From positions 1 to 64,000 of the forward strand of contig NZ_PVTY01000006.1 in assembly GCF_003003175.1 (NCBI RefSeq): a stretch of 64,000 bases of DNA. The letters run 5' to 3'. Source of the stretch: Nesterenkonia sandarakina. GTDB taxonomy: Bacteria > Actinomycetota > Actinomycetes > Actinomycetales > Micrococcaceae. A model generated the notes under the pieces. That model ran no database searches and was not told where the DNA came from. It worked only from the letters and a program-made list of their open reading frames with translations. This document shows, one piece after another, positions 41,702-50,089 of the stretch. Numbering within the stretch: the first letter of the stretch is position 1; each line of letters starts with the position of its first letter. The position numbers were made by a program, and so were the translations under genes.

Positions 41702-44653
41702 TCAGCTGCTGAAGAGATCTGTGTACTGCTTGCGCAGCTCGGCCTTCTGGACCTTGCCCATCACGTTGCGCGGCAGCGCGTCCACGAAGCGCACGGCCCG
41801 GGGCTGCTTGAAGCGGGCCAGCTCTCCGGCGAGCGCCTGCAGGATCCTGGTCTCATCGGGAGCGTCGCCGCCGGCGGGGACCACCACGGCCACCAGGCCC
41901 TCGCCCAGATCCGGGTGCGGGACGCCGATCACGGCGGATTCGAAGACCCCGGGGTGAACATCGATGAGCCCCTCGACCTCTTTGGGGTAGATGTTGAAGC
42001 CTCCGGAGATCACCAGGTCCTTGTCGCGGCCCACGATGCTCAGGTAGCCCTGGTCATCGATCACTCCGAGATCCCCGGTGATGAAGAAGCCGTCCTCGCG
42101 GAACTCCTCGGCGGTCTTCTCCGGCATGTTCCAGTAGCCGGCGAACACGTTGGCGCCGCGGACCTCGATGATGCCGACCTCGCCCTGGGGCAGCGTCGCC
42201 TGGCTCTCCCGATCCACGATCCGCACCTCCACGCCGGGCAGCGGATGTCCCACGGTGCCGGGACGGCGCGGTCCCCCGCGGTAGGGGTTGGAGGTGTTCA
42301 TCCCGGTCTCGGTCATCCCGTAGCGCTCCAGGATGGCGTGGCCGGTGCGGGCCTCGAAGGCCTCGTGGTCGCTGGCCAGCAGCGGCGCCGAGCCGGAGAC
42401 GAAGAGCCGGATCCCGGCGCAGGCCTCGACGCTGAGCCGCTCGGTGCCCAGCAGCCGGGTGTAGAAGGTGGGCACCCCCATCAGCACGGTGGCTTCAGGC
42501 ATGGCGTCGAGCACGGCGTCGGGATCGAATCTGGGCAGCCAGATCATGGAGGCGCCGGCGACCAGGGTCATGTTGACCGCGACGAAGAGCCCGTGGATGT
42601 GGAAGATCGGCAGCGCGTGGATCAGCACGTCCTCGCTCGTGTACTCCCAGGACGTCAGCAGTGAGGCGCAGTTCGCGGCCAGGTTCCCCGTCGTCAGCAC
42701 CGCACCCTTGGACCGGCCGGTGGTCCCGGAGGTGTAGAGGATGGCGCCGGGGTCCGTGGGACGCAGCTGGGCGATCTCAGTGTGTTCCAGCTCGGCGGCG
42801 AGCAGCGTGCCCTCGCCGGAGGCGCCGAGGGTCTCGACGACGATGCCGTCCCGGCCGCGCTTGACGTGTGCGGCGGCCTGGCTCGGGTCACAGACGAGCA
42901 CCCGCGGGGCGGCGTCGGACATGAAGTAGTCCATCTCCGACCCGGTGTAGGCGGTGTTCAGCGGCAGATACACCCCGCCGACCTGAAGGGTGGCGAGGTA
43001 GAGCGCGATGACCTCGGGGGACTTCTCCACCTGCGCGGCCACCCGGTCGCCGGGGACGACGCCGTCGCCGATCAGCTTCGATGCGATCCGCCGCGAGGTG
43101 TGGAGCACCTGCGCGTAGCTGAGCCTGCGCCCGTCGGGAAGATGGAACAGCGGCTTCTCAGGGTGCGCCTGTGTCTGCTGGATGAAGCCTTGGTAGATGC
43201 CCTCGGTGTGGTTGTCCACTGGCGCGGTTCCCTTCTCGCTGCGGATGTCTGCTGTGCTGCCGATGTCGGCGGTGTCTGCTGTGCTGTTGGCGTCTGGACT
43301 GTTGGTGTCTGGGCTGCGGGCTGCGCCGGCGGGAAGCAGGTCCGAGACCTGGCCGCCCAGCGCGATGACCCCGTGCCGGACGTAGTCCTCGTGGCGCCGC
43401 TCCACCAGGGCGGGGTCGTAGCGGTAGTTGATCATCGCGCCGTAGGACTGGTCCCACATGTAGTCCGCTCCGCTGGCCGGCCAGTGCAGCTGCCAGGCGG
43501 TGGCCCCGTTTCCCAGATGGAAGCGCGCCACCGGATCCAGCGGCTGACCGTCAGCGCGGCGCTCGACGGCGACGTAGCGGGCCACGGCCGAGCAGAGTCG
43601 GGAGCGCAGCTCCGCGGTCCCGATCTGCTCGGTCCCGATCTGCGCCGGGCCGCGCAGCTCCGTGAGGTCGATGTGCAGTGCGGCGAGTTCAGGGGATGCC
43701 GCGGTGCGGGCCTGTTCGCGCAGCCAGCGTCGAAACCCGGGGATCGGGGAGAGCGTGACGAAGTTCGCCAGATGCGGCAGCTCGGTGGAGACCTGATCGA
43801 TGACCTGTTTGATGAGCAGGCTTCCGAAGGAGATGCCCGCCAGACCGTCCAGGGAGTTGTTGATCGAATACAGCACTGCGGTGTCGGCCTTGGCCGGGGG
43901 CAGCGCCTCGGTGGCGCTGAGCAGGGGTTCGATCGCCCCGGGGATGCCCTTCACCAGCGCCACCTCGACGAAGATCAGCGGGAGGTCCCCGGTGGCGGGG
44001 TGGAAGAACGCGTAGCAGGTGCGGTCCCTGGGCCGCAGGCGACGCTTGAGATCGTTCAGGTCCCGCATGGGATGGACCTTCTCGTAGCGCAGCAGATGAT
44101 TCTTCATCTCCCGGGAGGCGTCCCAACCGACCTGTTCCATGCGCAGGAACCCGCGGTTGAACCAGGAGCTCAGCAGGTGCCGGAAGTCCCGGTCCAAGGG
44201 GGCCAGATCGGTGTGGTCTCGCATCGCCTGGCGCAGATCAGCGCGCATGTTGACCAGGTGCAGCGTGCCGTCGGGGGCATGGTTGAGCCGCCGCAGCAGC
44301 GCCTGGCGTCGTGGCTCGCTGGCGTCGAAGAGGTCCGCCAGCTCGGCCTGTCCTTCGCTGGCTTCCCACGTGGCGTAGGCCCGGCGCAGCTCGTCGCGCT
44401 CCACGGCGTAGGCGTGGAGCATATGTGCGAAGAACTCGATGCGCGACTGATCGTCAAGCTCGCGGTAGGTGGCCAGTGCCCGCTCCGCCACGGCCCGCAT
44501 GGAGGCCTCGCCCAGGTCTCCCATCAAGACCGCACAGGCGGCGGTGAGCTGATCAAGCGCTGCGGGCTCGTGGCTGTCGATGCCAGGGTGGGCCTTGTGT
44601 CCGCCGAGGCTGCGCAGCAGGTCGGCGAGGAGCCAGCCTTGAGTAGTCGCCAT
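41702..44653 (-). CDS. Fused malonyl-CoA decarboxylase and malonyl-CoA synthetase (MatA-MatB)
   Basis: A 983-residue protein joining two normally separate enzymes. Residues ~1-430 are malonyl-CoA decarboxylase (RELDDQSRIEFFAHML, EKVHPMRDLNDLKRRL, FFHPATGDLPLIFVEVAL, YSINNSLDGLAGISFGSLLI). A Ser/Thr/Asp/Ala linker with short repeats (STADTADIGSTADIRSE) follows. Residues ~480-983 are an AMP-dependent malonyl-CoA synthetase (LYTSGTTGRSKGAVLTTGNL, YGMTETGM, FFITGDLGVID, GRDKDLVISGG). Together they convert malonate to malonyl-CoA to acetyl-CoA plus CO2. MadLM follow. A ribosome site with GTG at 43219 could let MatB also start separately. Confidence 0.9.
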   Translation of the reverse strand: MATTQGWLLADLLRSLGGHKAHPGIDSHEPAALDQLTAACAVLMGDLGEASMRAVAERALATYRELDDQSRIEFFAHMLHAYAVERDELRRAYATWEASEGQAELADLFDASEPRRQALLRRLNHAPDGTLHLVNMRADLRQAMRDHTDLAPLDRDFRHLLSSWFNRGFLRMEQVGWDASREMKNHLLRYEKVHPMRDLNDLKRRLRPRDRTCYAFFHPATGDLPLIFVEVALVKGIPGAIEPLLSATEALPPAKADTAVLYSINNSLDGLAGISFGSLLIKQVIDQVSTELPHLANFVTLSPIPGFRRWLREQARTAASPELAALHIDLTELRGPAQIGTEQIGTAELRSRLCSAVARYVAVERRADGQPLDPVARFHLGNGATAWQLHWPASGADYMWDQSYGAMINYRYDPALVERRHEDYVRHGVIALGGQVSDLLPAGAARSPDTNSPDANSTADTADIGSTADIRSEKGTAPVDNHTEGIYQGFIQQTQAHPEKPLFHLPDGRRLSYAQVLHTSRRIASKLIGDGVVPGDRVAAQVEKSPEVIALYLATLQVGGVYLPLNTAYTGSEMDYFMSDAAPRVLVCDPSQAAAHVKRGRDGIVVETLGASGEGTLLAAELEHTEIAQLRPTDPGAILYTSGTTGRSKGAVLTTGNLAANCASLLTSWEYTSEDVLIHALPIFHIHGLFVAVNMTLVAGASMIWLPRFDPDAVLDAMPEATVLMGVPTFYTRLLGTERLSVEACAGIRLFVSGSAPLLASDHEAFEARTGHAILERYGMTETGMNTSNPYRGGPRRPGTVGHPLPGVEVRIVDRESQATLPQGEVGIIEVRGANVFAGYWNMPEKTAEEFREDGFFITGDLGVIDDQGYLSIVGRDKDLVISGGFNIYPKEVEGLIDVHPGVFESAVIGVPHPDLGEGLVAVVVPAGGDAPDETRILQALAGELARFKQPRAVRFVDALPRNVMGKVQKAELRKQYTDLFSS
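43217..43236 (-). promoter_or_regulatory. Possible internal ribosome binding site and start for MatB
   Basis: On the minus strand AGAAGGG (43236-43230) is followed after 10 bases by GTG (43219-43217), reading V-DNHTEGIYQGF, exactly where free MatB proteins begin. This would make a 505-residue MatB from the same message as the fusion. Confidence 0.5.
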
Positions 44654-44768
44654 GATCCCTCCCTCAGTGTATATCAGTGGCTGTGATGTATATAACAGGG
44701 ACTATAGGGTATAAACGTGATCCACGCCACACTATGCGGCTGGCGATATGCTCGTGACAGGAGGTGTC
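44654..44768. promoter_or_regulatory. Divergent malonate promoter region with TGTATAT repeats
   Basis: AT-rich block between matAB (-) and the GntR regulator (+). Direct copies of TGTATAT begin at 44668 and 44687 (19 bases apart), with a third related GGTATAA at 44708. These may be operator half-sites for the GntR protein and also hold -10-like TATAGG/TATAAC sequences. Confidence 0.55.
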
Positions 44769-45461
44769 ATGGTCAGAGTCCCGGAATCCCAGCGCGTGCG
44801 CGACGCGCTGGAGAACGCCATCGTCGATGGACAGTACGGTCCCGGCGAGCGGCTGGACCCTGCCAAGCTGCAGCAAGAGTTCGGGTGCTCGCGCACCCCG
44901 GTGCGGGAGGCGCTGCAGGCCCTGGAGCGCTCCGGCCTGGTGCGCATCCGCCCCAAGCAGGGCACCTACGTCACCGAGCTGAGCCTGCCCGAGCTCGCCG
45001 AGCGCTTCGAGCTGATGGCTGAGCTCGAAGGCATGGCCGCCCGACTGGCCTCCCGGCACATCGAGCGCGAGGCCCTGGCGGAACTCGGCCAGGCCCTGAA
45101 AGAATGTGAGCGCTTCGAAGCTCAAGGGGATGCCGATGGCTACTACTACGCCAACGCCTGGTTCCACGGGATCATCTATGACTCCTGCGGCAACGGCTAT
45201 CTGCAGCAGCAGGCGCACCACCTGCGCCGCGTGCTGCAGCCCTACCGGCGACTCCAGCTTCGCGCTCCCGACCGGATGCGCCGCTCCCTGGCCGAGCACC
45301 GCGCGATCGTGAACGCGATCAGCGCCGGAGCGGGCGAGACCGCAGAGAACACCGCACGCGATCACGTCCTGGTGCAGGTCAAGGAGTTCAGCCAGCTCGT
45401 CCGGACCTGGACCAGACTGCGCGAAGCCCGCGTCGACCAGCCCCAGACCCAGCTCCACTGA
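44769..45461 (+). CDS. GntR/FCD-family regulator of the malonate operon
   Basis: A 230-residue FadR-type GntR regulator. The winged-helix HTH is GERLDPAKLQQEFGCSRTPVREALQALERSGLV, about residues 27-59 (pattern only). The C-terminal FCD domain contains LEGMAARLASRHI, YYYANAWFHGIIYDS, HHLRRVLQPYRRLQL and SLAEHRAIVNAI, including the histidines that bind a metal and a carboxylate ligand. Divergent from matAB, so probably the local MatR-type malonate sensor. AGGAGG precedes ATG 44769. It is 10 bases before the IclR gene. Confidence 0.85.
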   Translation: MVRVPESQRVRDALENAIVDGQYGPGERLDPAKLQQEFGCSRTPVREALQALERSGLVRIRPKQGTYVTELSLPELAERFELMAELEGMAARLASRHIEREALAELGQALKECERFEAQGDADGYYYANAWFHGIIYDSCGNGYLQQQAHHLRRVLQPYRRLQLRAPDRMRRSLAEHRAIVNAISAGAGETAENTARDHVLVQVKEFSQLVRTWTRLREARVDQPQTQLH

Positions 45462-45471
45462 AAGGAACCAG

Positions 45472-46320
45472 ATGTCACCGGAGCGAAGTCCCGAATTCAT
45501 CGAGGCCATCTCACGCGGATTGTCCGTCATCACGGCGTTCACTCCCGAGTACCCCAGTCTGACCCTGAGCCAGGTGGCCAAGGCCACCGATCTCGCCCGA
45601 CCCACCGCGCGACGGATCCTGATGACGCTCCAAGAGCTGGAGTACGTGCGCGCAGACAAGGGCCTCTTCGCGCTGACCCCCCGAGTGATGGAGCTGGGCA
45701 TGGCCTATGTGGGTTCGCTCGGACTCTGGGATGTGGCGAAGCCGCACCTCGAGGCGCTGGTGAGCCATACCCACGAGTCTGCCTCGATGGCCCAGCTGGA
45801 CGGCCCGGACATCGTCTATGTCGCCCGCGTCGCGGTGCCGAAGCTGATCGGGCTGCGGGTCGACATCGGGACCCGCTTCCCGGCGCCCCCCACCTCGCAG
45901 GGCAAGGTGCTGCTGGCCGACATGGAACGCCGCGAGATCCTGCAGCGACTCTCCGACCCCTCACGCTCCTCGGTGATCCCGGTCGTGCAGTGGGACCAGA
46001 AGTCGTTCCTCGAGGAGCTGGACCGGGTGAAGCAGCAGGGCTATGCGCTGGCCGATGAAGAGCTGGCCCGCGGAATCCGCTCGATCGCCGTGCCGGTCCG
46101 GGACTCCCATGGCCGGGTGCTCGCCTCGATGAACACCACCGTGCATGCGGCCGAGACCAGCGTGGAAGCCCTGCTGACGAAGCACCTGCCGCCCCTGCGC
46201 GAGGCCGCCGACGCGGTCACCGAGGACTGGACCCGCTGGCAGTCACTGCCCAGCCACGTCCGGGAGCGGGACGCCGCCGACGTCGGACGCATCCCGCTGC
46301 TGGCCTCACCGGAGGACTAG
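45472..46320 (+). CDS. IclR-family regulator (PcaR/PobR-like)
   Basis: A 282-residue IclR-type regulator. N-terminal HTH: FIEAISRGLSVITAF, LSQVAKATDLARPTARRIL. The effector domain has KGLFALTPRVMELGMAYV, ASMAQLDGPDIVYVARV and GIRSIAVPVRDSHGRVLAS. The PcaU/PcaR/PobR subgroup senses aromatic acids such as protocatechuate, and this gene is convergent with the LigAB dioxygenase operon 40 bases away, which fits. It follows the GntR gene by 10 bases and may be cotranscribed with it. Confidence 0.88.
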   Translation: MSPERSPEFIEAISRGLSVITAFTPEYPSLTLSQVAKATDLARPTARRILMTLQELEYVRADKGLFALTPRVMELGMAYVGSLGLWDVAKPHLEALVSHTHESASMAQLDGPDIVYVARVAVPKLIGLRVDIGTRFPAPPTSQGKVLLADMERREILQRLSDPSRSSVIPVVQWDQKSFLEELDRVKQQGYALADEELARGIRSIAVPVRDSHGRVLASMNTTVHAAETSVEALLTKHLPPLREAADAVTEDWTRWQSLPSHVRERDAADVGRIPLLASPED

Positions 46321-46360
46321 CGCGCAAGACCCGACTGCCGGCTGAGCCGGCCCGAACGGT

Positions 46361-46726
46361 TCACATGGCGACGGAGGGGTAGTCCCGTCCGGTCCAGTGG
46401 CCCAGCTTCTGCGCCATCTCGGTCTGGAACGCCAGCGGACCCTTTTCGGCGGCATACTCCTCGTCGAAGAGCGCGATGAACAGGGTGAGGTTCAGGAAGA
46501 AGTGGGCACCGTGCTCGAAGAGCCACACATAGTCATGGGTGGCCAGAGCTTCGCGCTCCTCAGCGGTGAACTCGAGCCAGCTGGTCTGCTCCACCGGGTT
46601 CAGCCAGCCCCCGACCTCCTTCTCCCAGCGGTCCACCGTGGCCCGAGGGTCCTCGCGGTAACTGGCCACCCATTCGGGATCCCGGTCGATCGTGTAGAGG
46701 AACTTGTTGACGTAGTACTTGCTCAT
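46361..46726 (-). CDS. Extradiol dioxygenase small (LigA-like) subunit
   Basis: A 121-residue alpha subunit of the LigAB-type protocatechuate/gallate dioxygenases. The LigA helical pattern appears in YYVNKFLYTIDRDPEWVASY, LNPVEQTSWLEFTAEEREAL and WLFEHGAHFFLNL. It completes the active site of the large subunit by covering the substrate. It overlaps the LigB stop by 4 bases. It is the last gene of a four-gene minus-strand operon. Confidence 0.85.
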   Translation of the reverse strand: MSKYYVNKFLYTIDRDPEWVASYREDPRATVDRWEKEVGGWLNPVEQTSWLEFTAEEREALATHDYVWLFEHGAHFFLNLTLFIALFDEEYAAEKGPLAFQTEMAQKLGHWTGRDYPSVAM

Positions 46727-47694
46727 GCTTGCTCCTGGGTCACACGGAACTTCTCCCAGGCCGGATCAGAGGCGTAGATCGGCCCGGTGCTGGCATTCGC
46801 GGTCGCGGCCGCGCGGGCGGCGGCGTCGAGCTGTTCCTGGGTCTTGTTCGGGTACCAGGTCATGTACATCTCCCGGGTGTGGAACAGGTCCAGGTGATCG
46901 ACGTAGTCGGCGTGGACGCCGGGCCCGGCGATGCCCATCATCAGCAGCAGGTCCATGAAGCCGTGCGTGGCGTTGCCGGCCCCGGCCATGGACTCGTGGG
47001 TGACGTTGTCCAGGATCGCGTCGATGTTGCCGGTGGAGAGCCATTCGATGGCATCGGCGTCGAACAGCGGATCGGGGCCGTGCTCGCCGAACTGGCGCGG
47101 CCCGCCGAGCTCCAGCGAGAGATGCCCGGTGCCGATCGCGGCGACCTTCTTGTCGCTGGGGAAGCTGTCGATGATCTCCCGGATCGCGCGTCCCACAGCG
47201 TAGAACCGGCGCGGTGAGGGCAGCGGGGGAACAAAGATGTTCGTGTAGATCGGCACGATCGGCAGATCTGCGTCGGGCCGGACCGTGATGATCGGGCAGA
47301 TGATGGAGTGATCGATCTTCAGCTCGTGACTGACCGAGAAGTCGAAGTCCTTGCCCAGCAGCTCCTCATGCATGTACCGGGAGAGCTCGATGTCGCCGGC
47401 CAGGGTGTACTTCGGGATCCCGAACTCGCGCTCCTCGTTGTAGAACGTCGCGTCGTAGGTCTCCTGCTTGCCGATCAGGAACTGCGGATAGTTGTCCAGC
47501 CAGAGCTGGTGGAAGTGATCCGCCCCGACCATCACCAGGATGTCGGGCTCCGCGGCGGTGAGCGTCTCGCGGTAGGCCTCCACCTTGCGCTGCCAGTCGG
47601 CGGCATAGGGCGGTCGCTGATCTTCCGGGGAGGTGGTGGCCTTGTAGTAGAACGGGTGGTGGGTGCTCGCAAGCACCGCGGTCAGCTCTGCCAT
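46723..47694 (-). CDS. Extradiol dioxygenase large (LigB-like) subunit
   Basis: A 323-residue catalytic subunit of the class III extradiol dioxygenases. The iron ligands follow the LigB pattern: HHPFYYKA near the N-terminus (His-12 and -13), DHFHQLWLDNY, and the later acidic ligand region; SHELKIDHSIICP and GTGHLSLELGGP carry the conserved catalytic histidine. It opens a catechol-type ring by meta cleavage. Substrate could be protocatechuate, gallate or another diphenol; I cannot choose. It follows the citryl-CoA-lyase-like gene by 2 bases and precedes LigA. Confidence 0.87.
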   Translation of the reverse strand: MAELTAVLASTHHPFYYKATTSPEDQRPPYAADWQRKVEAYRETLTAAEPDILVMVGADHFHQLWLDNYPQFLIGKQETYDATFYNEEREFGIPKYTLAGDIELSRYMHEELLGKDFDFSVSHELKIDHSIICPIITVRPDADLPIVPIYTNIFVPPLPSPRRFYAVGRAIREIIDSFPSDKKVAAIGTGHLSLELGGPRQFGEHGPDPLFDADAIEWLSTGNIDAILDNVTHESMAGAGNATHGFMDLLLMMGIAGPGVHADYVDHLDLFHTREMYMTWYPNKTQEQLDAAARAAATANASTGPIYASDPAWEKFRVTQEQA

Positions 47695-47696
47695 GC

Positions 47697-48593
47697 TCAG
47701 CTCTGCCTCTCCTGATCGGTATGGCCACTCTGGTCGGTATGGCCGCTCTGGTCAGACTCATGGGACGCATCGGTGCCTGCGGGCTCCGGGGCCAGGGGAA
47801 CGAACCTCGCATTCCGGTCCACGTGCATATAGATGTCATTGGCGATCGGGTTGCGCCGCTCCTCCGCGATCTGTCCCAGCAGCCCGGCAGTCCGGGCGAG
47901 CAGGGCGAAGCCGCGCAGGAAGTCCACCGGGAGCCCCAGGTCGGCCAGGGCCGCTCCGCAGACCCCGGCGCCGTTGAGCGGAAGCTTCCTTCCCAGCACC
48001 TCTTCGCTGACCCGACCCATGGCCTCGAACAGGCGCAGGTGCTCCCCCCGGGTGCCGCCCTCCTCAGCGATCTGGATCAGCCGTGGCGTGCGCGGGTCAC
48101 CCTGCTTGTGCACCGGATGGCCCAGACCGGGAACGATCTGCTTCGCTGCTCGCGCCCGGGTGATCGCCTCACGCGCCAGCGCGTCATAGTCCGCGTCGGT
48201 GCTGCGCTCGCCGTCGTCGGCCTCGAGCACCTGATGCAGGAACCTGCCGGTGTCCTCGGTGACCCCGAGGAAGCGGGACCCCCCGCCGAGCAGGCCCGCG
48301 GCGATGGCGCCCTGGATGGACTCCGGGGCGGAGAGGTAGGTCAGCCGGGCGGCGATCGCGGTGGGGGTGAACCCGTGGTCGGCCAGTGCGACCAGCACCG
48401 CCTCGAAGGTCCGCAGCTCACCGGGGGTGGGTCGGCGGGTGGCGGTCATCCAGAAGGCCAGCTCGGCGAATCCGACCTTGCCCATCAGATCCTCAGCGAG
48501 GGACTGCCCCATGAGGCTGATCTCCTCGGTGGTGGAGGTCCCCAGCGAGGTGGGGTAGCTCGGCGTCTGTTCCTCGGGCTGCGCGGCGCTCAT
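47697..48593 (-). CDS. Citrate-synthase/citryl-CoA lyase-like enzyme
   Basis: A 298-residue protein of the citrate synthase superfamily, closest to citryl-CoA lyase types. GLGHPVHKQGDPRTPRL supplies the CoA/oxaloacetate-binding histidine, while NGAGVCGAALADLGLPV and LLARTAGLLGQIAEE form the C-terminal domain; the protein is shorter than housekeeping citrate synthase. It would cleave or form a citrate- or citramalate-like CoA ester. The CaiB gene overlaps its start by 4 bases. The C-terminus ends in repeats (DQSGHTDQSGHTDQ) coded by two 18-bp units. Confidence 0.82.
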   Translation of the reverse strand: MSAAQPEEQTPSYPTSLGTSTTEEISLMGQSLAEDLMGKVGFAELAFWMTATRRPTPGELRTFEAVLVALADHGFTPTAIAARLTYLSAPESIQGAIAAGLLGGGSRFLGVTEDTGRFLHQVLEADDGERSTDADYDALAREAITRARAAKQIVPGLGHPVHKQGDPRTPRLIQIAEEGGTRGEHLRLFEAMGRVSEEVLGRKLPLNGAGVCGAALADLGLPVDFLRGFALLARTAGLLGQIAEERRNPIANDIYMHVDRNARFVPLAPEPAGTDASHESDQSGHTDQSGHTDQERQS

Positions 48594-49837
48594 CGCTGGG
48601 TCCTCTCGTCGTGTCCGGACTCGGCCTGCTTCAGCCATGCCTTGATCTCCTCGGTGTGCTCCCCCAGCTCCGGCGGAGCCAGCTCATAGCGCGGGGTCAT
48701 GGTGTTGAAGGTCAGCGGGTGCCGGACGCCGGGGACGGCGTTCTCCCCGCTGCCGACCTGGACCACCGGCTCCAGTCCCAGCGCCTCGGCGTACTCGACA
48801 CCCTGCTTGATGGTGTTGATCGGGCCGCAGGGCACGCCGACGTCGTTGAGCTTCTCGAAGAGCTCCTGGGCGGTGTGCTTCGCCAGCTCCGCCTCCAGGA
48901 TCGGGCGCAGCTCGTCGCGGCGGTCGGTGCGGTCCCCGACGTCGGCGAAGCGCTCGTCCTGCGCGATCTCCGGGATCCCCAGCACCGTGCACAGCCTGCT
49001 GAACTGGGTGTTGTTTCCGGCTGCGATGATCACGTCGTCATCGGCGGTGGGCATGGCCTCATACGGGTAGAGCGAGGGGTGGGCGTTGCCCATCCGCATC
49101 GGGGTGGTGCCGCCGCCGACGTAGGCGTGGGTCTGGTTCACCAGCCCGGACATGGCCGAGGCCATCAGGGACGCCTGGACGTGGGTGCCGTCGCCGGTGT
49201 GGTCGCGCTGGCGCAGCGCGGCGAGGATGCCGATGGTCGAATGCAGCCCGGCCATCACGTCGAACACGCTGATCCCCGCCCGGTAGGGCGGACCGTCCGG
49301 GGAGCCGGTGAGGCTCATCAACCCCGACATCGCCTGCACGATCAGGTCGTAGCCGGGGTACTTCGCACCCTCTCCCTCGGTGCCGAAGCCGGTGATGGAG
49401 GAGTAGATGACGCTGGGGTTGGTCTTCGCCACCGCATCGTAGTCCAGTCCGAACTTCTTGAGTCCTCCGGGCTTGAAGTTCTCGATGACGACGTCGGCGC
49501 GGCGCGCCAGCTGCTGGGCGGCGGCGAGGTCCTCGGCGTCCTTGAAGTCCAGCACGATCGACTTCTTGTTGCGGTTGATCGAGGCGTAGTAGGTGGAGAC
49601 GCCGTCGGGCCGCCGGGGCGGCACCCAGGTCCGGGTGTCGTCACCGCCGGTGCCCTCGACCTTGATCACCTCGGCACCGAGGTCTGCCAGCAGCATGGTG
49701 GCGTAGGGGCCGGCGAGCACCCGGGAGAAGTCCGCGATCAGGACGCCTTCCAGCGGCAGACCGCCGCTCGCGGGTGCACCTGCCTCGCTTCCGGACTGCG
49801 CGGCGGCGCCGGTCTCATGGGGACTGCTCTGGCTCAT
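48590..49837 (-). CDS. CaiB/BaiF-type CoA-transferase
   Basis: A 415-residue family III CoA-transferase. Key elements are GVLIADFSRVLAGPYATMLLADLGAEVIKVE (about 30 residues at the N-terminus, pattern only), the catalytic aspartate region (TWVPPRRPDGVSTYYASINRNKK) and NFKPGGLKKFGLDYD, VIYSSITGFG. It moves CoA between acids. ATG 49837 is favoured by GAGGA upstream; GTG 49840 is adjacent. First gene of the CaiB-lyase-LigB-LigA operon, so it likely activates a ring-cleavage product or its precursor. Confidence 0.87.
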   Translation of the reverse strand: MSQSSPHETGAAAQSGSEAGAPASGGLPLEGVLIADFSRVLAGPYATMLLADLGAEVIKVEGTGGDDTRTWVPPRRPDGVSTYYASINRNKKSIVLDFKDAEDLAAAQQLARRADVVIENFKPGGLKKFGLDYDAVAKTNPSVIYSSITGFGTEGEGAKYPGYDLIVQAMSGLMSLTGSPDGPPYRAGISVFDVMAGLHSTIGILAALRQRDHTGDGTHVQASLMASAMSGLVNQTHAYVGGGTTPMRMGNAHPSLYPYEAMPTADDDVIIAAGNNTQFSRLCTVLGIPEIAQDERFADVGDRTDRRDELRPILEAELAKHTAQELFEKLNDVGVPCGPINTIKQGVEYAEALGLEPVVQVGSGENAVPGVRHPLTFNTMTPRYELAPPELGEHTEEIKAWLKQAESGHDERTQR

Positions 49838-49897
49838 CACGGAGTCCTCTTTCTACGATTCCCGCACCGGCGCGCTTCACCCCGATGCGTCGTCATG

Positions 49898-49911
49898 CGG
49901 ACAGTCGTCCG
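49898..49911. promoter_or_regulatory. Operator site 1, CGGACANNTGTCCG class
   Basis: CGGACAGTCGTCCG, a 14-bp palindrome with one mismatch, 60 bases upstream of the CaiB start (49837). GC-rich dyad arms GCGGAC/GTCCGC extend it to 16 bp. Confidence 0.65.
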
Positions 49912-50018
49912 CGTAGCTCGTGATCAGTTTCACACCGTGGATGCGCGGGCGTCAACCCCGCGTGCATCCGGTGGTGAATTCTAGAATGAACCTCGAGAGA
50001 TCGCCGTCACGAAGTAAT

Positions 50019-50032
50019 CGGACTCTTGTCCA
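50019..50032. promoter_or_regulatory. Operator site 2, overlapping the amidohydrolase -35
   Basis: CGGACTCTTGTCCA matches CGGACANNTGTCCG at 10 of 12 defined positions. It overlaps TTGTCC (50026-50031), the -35 of a promoter whose -10 TATCGT (50049-50054) follows after 17 bases, upstream of ATG 50090. A second palindrome, GTGCGAACGCAC (50035-50046), lies in the spacer. Confidence 0.55.
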
Positions 50033-50089
50033 CTGTGCGAACGCACGCTATCGTGAGGTCCATCACAGAGATCTTCACAGGAGGCTGAC

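Noticed and set aside
46361-47694. Naming the LigAB pair as protocatechuate 4,5- or gallate dioxygenase
   Set aside because: Sequence alone does not separate the substrates and the partner enzymes are not those of the standard pathway.
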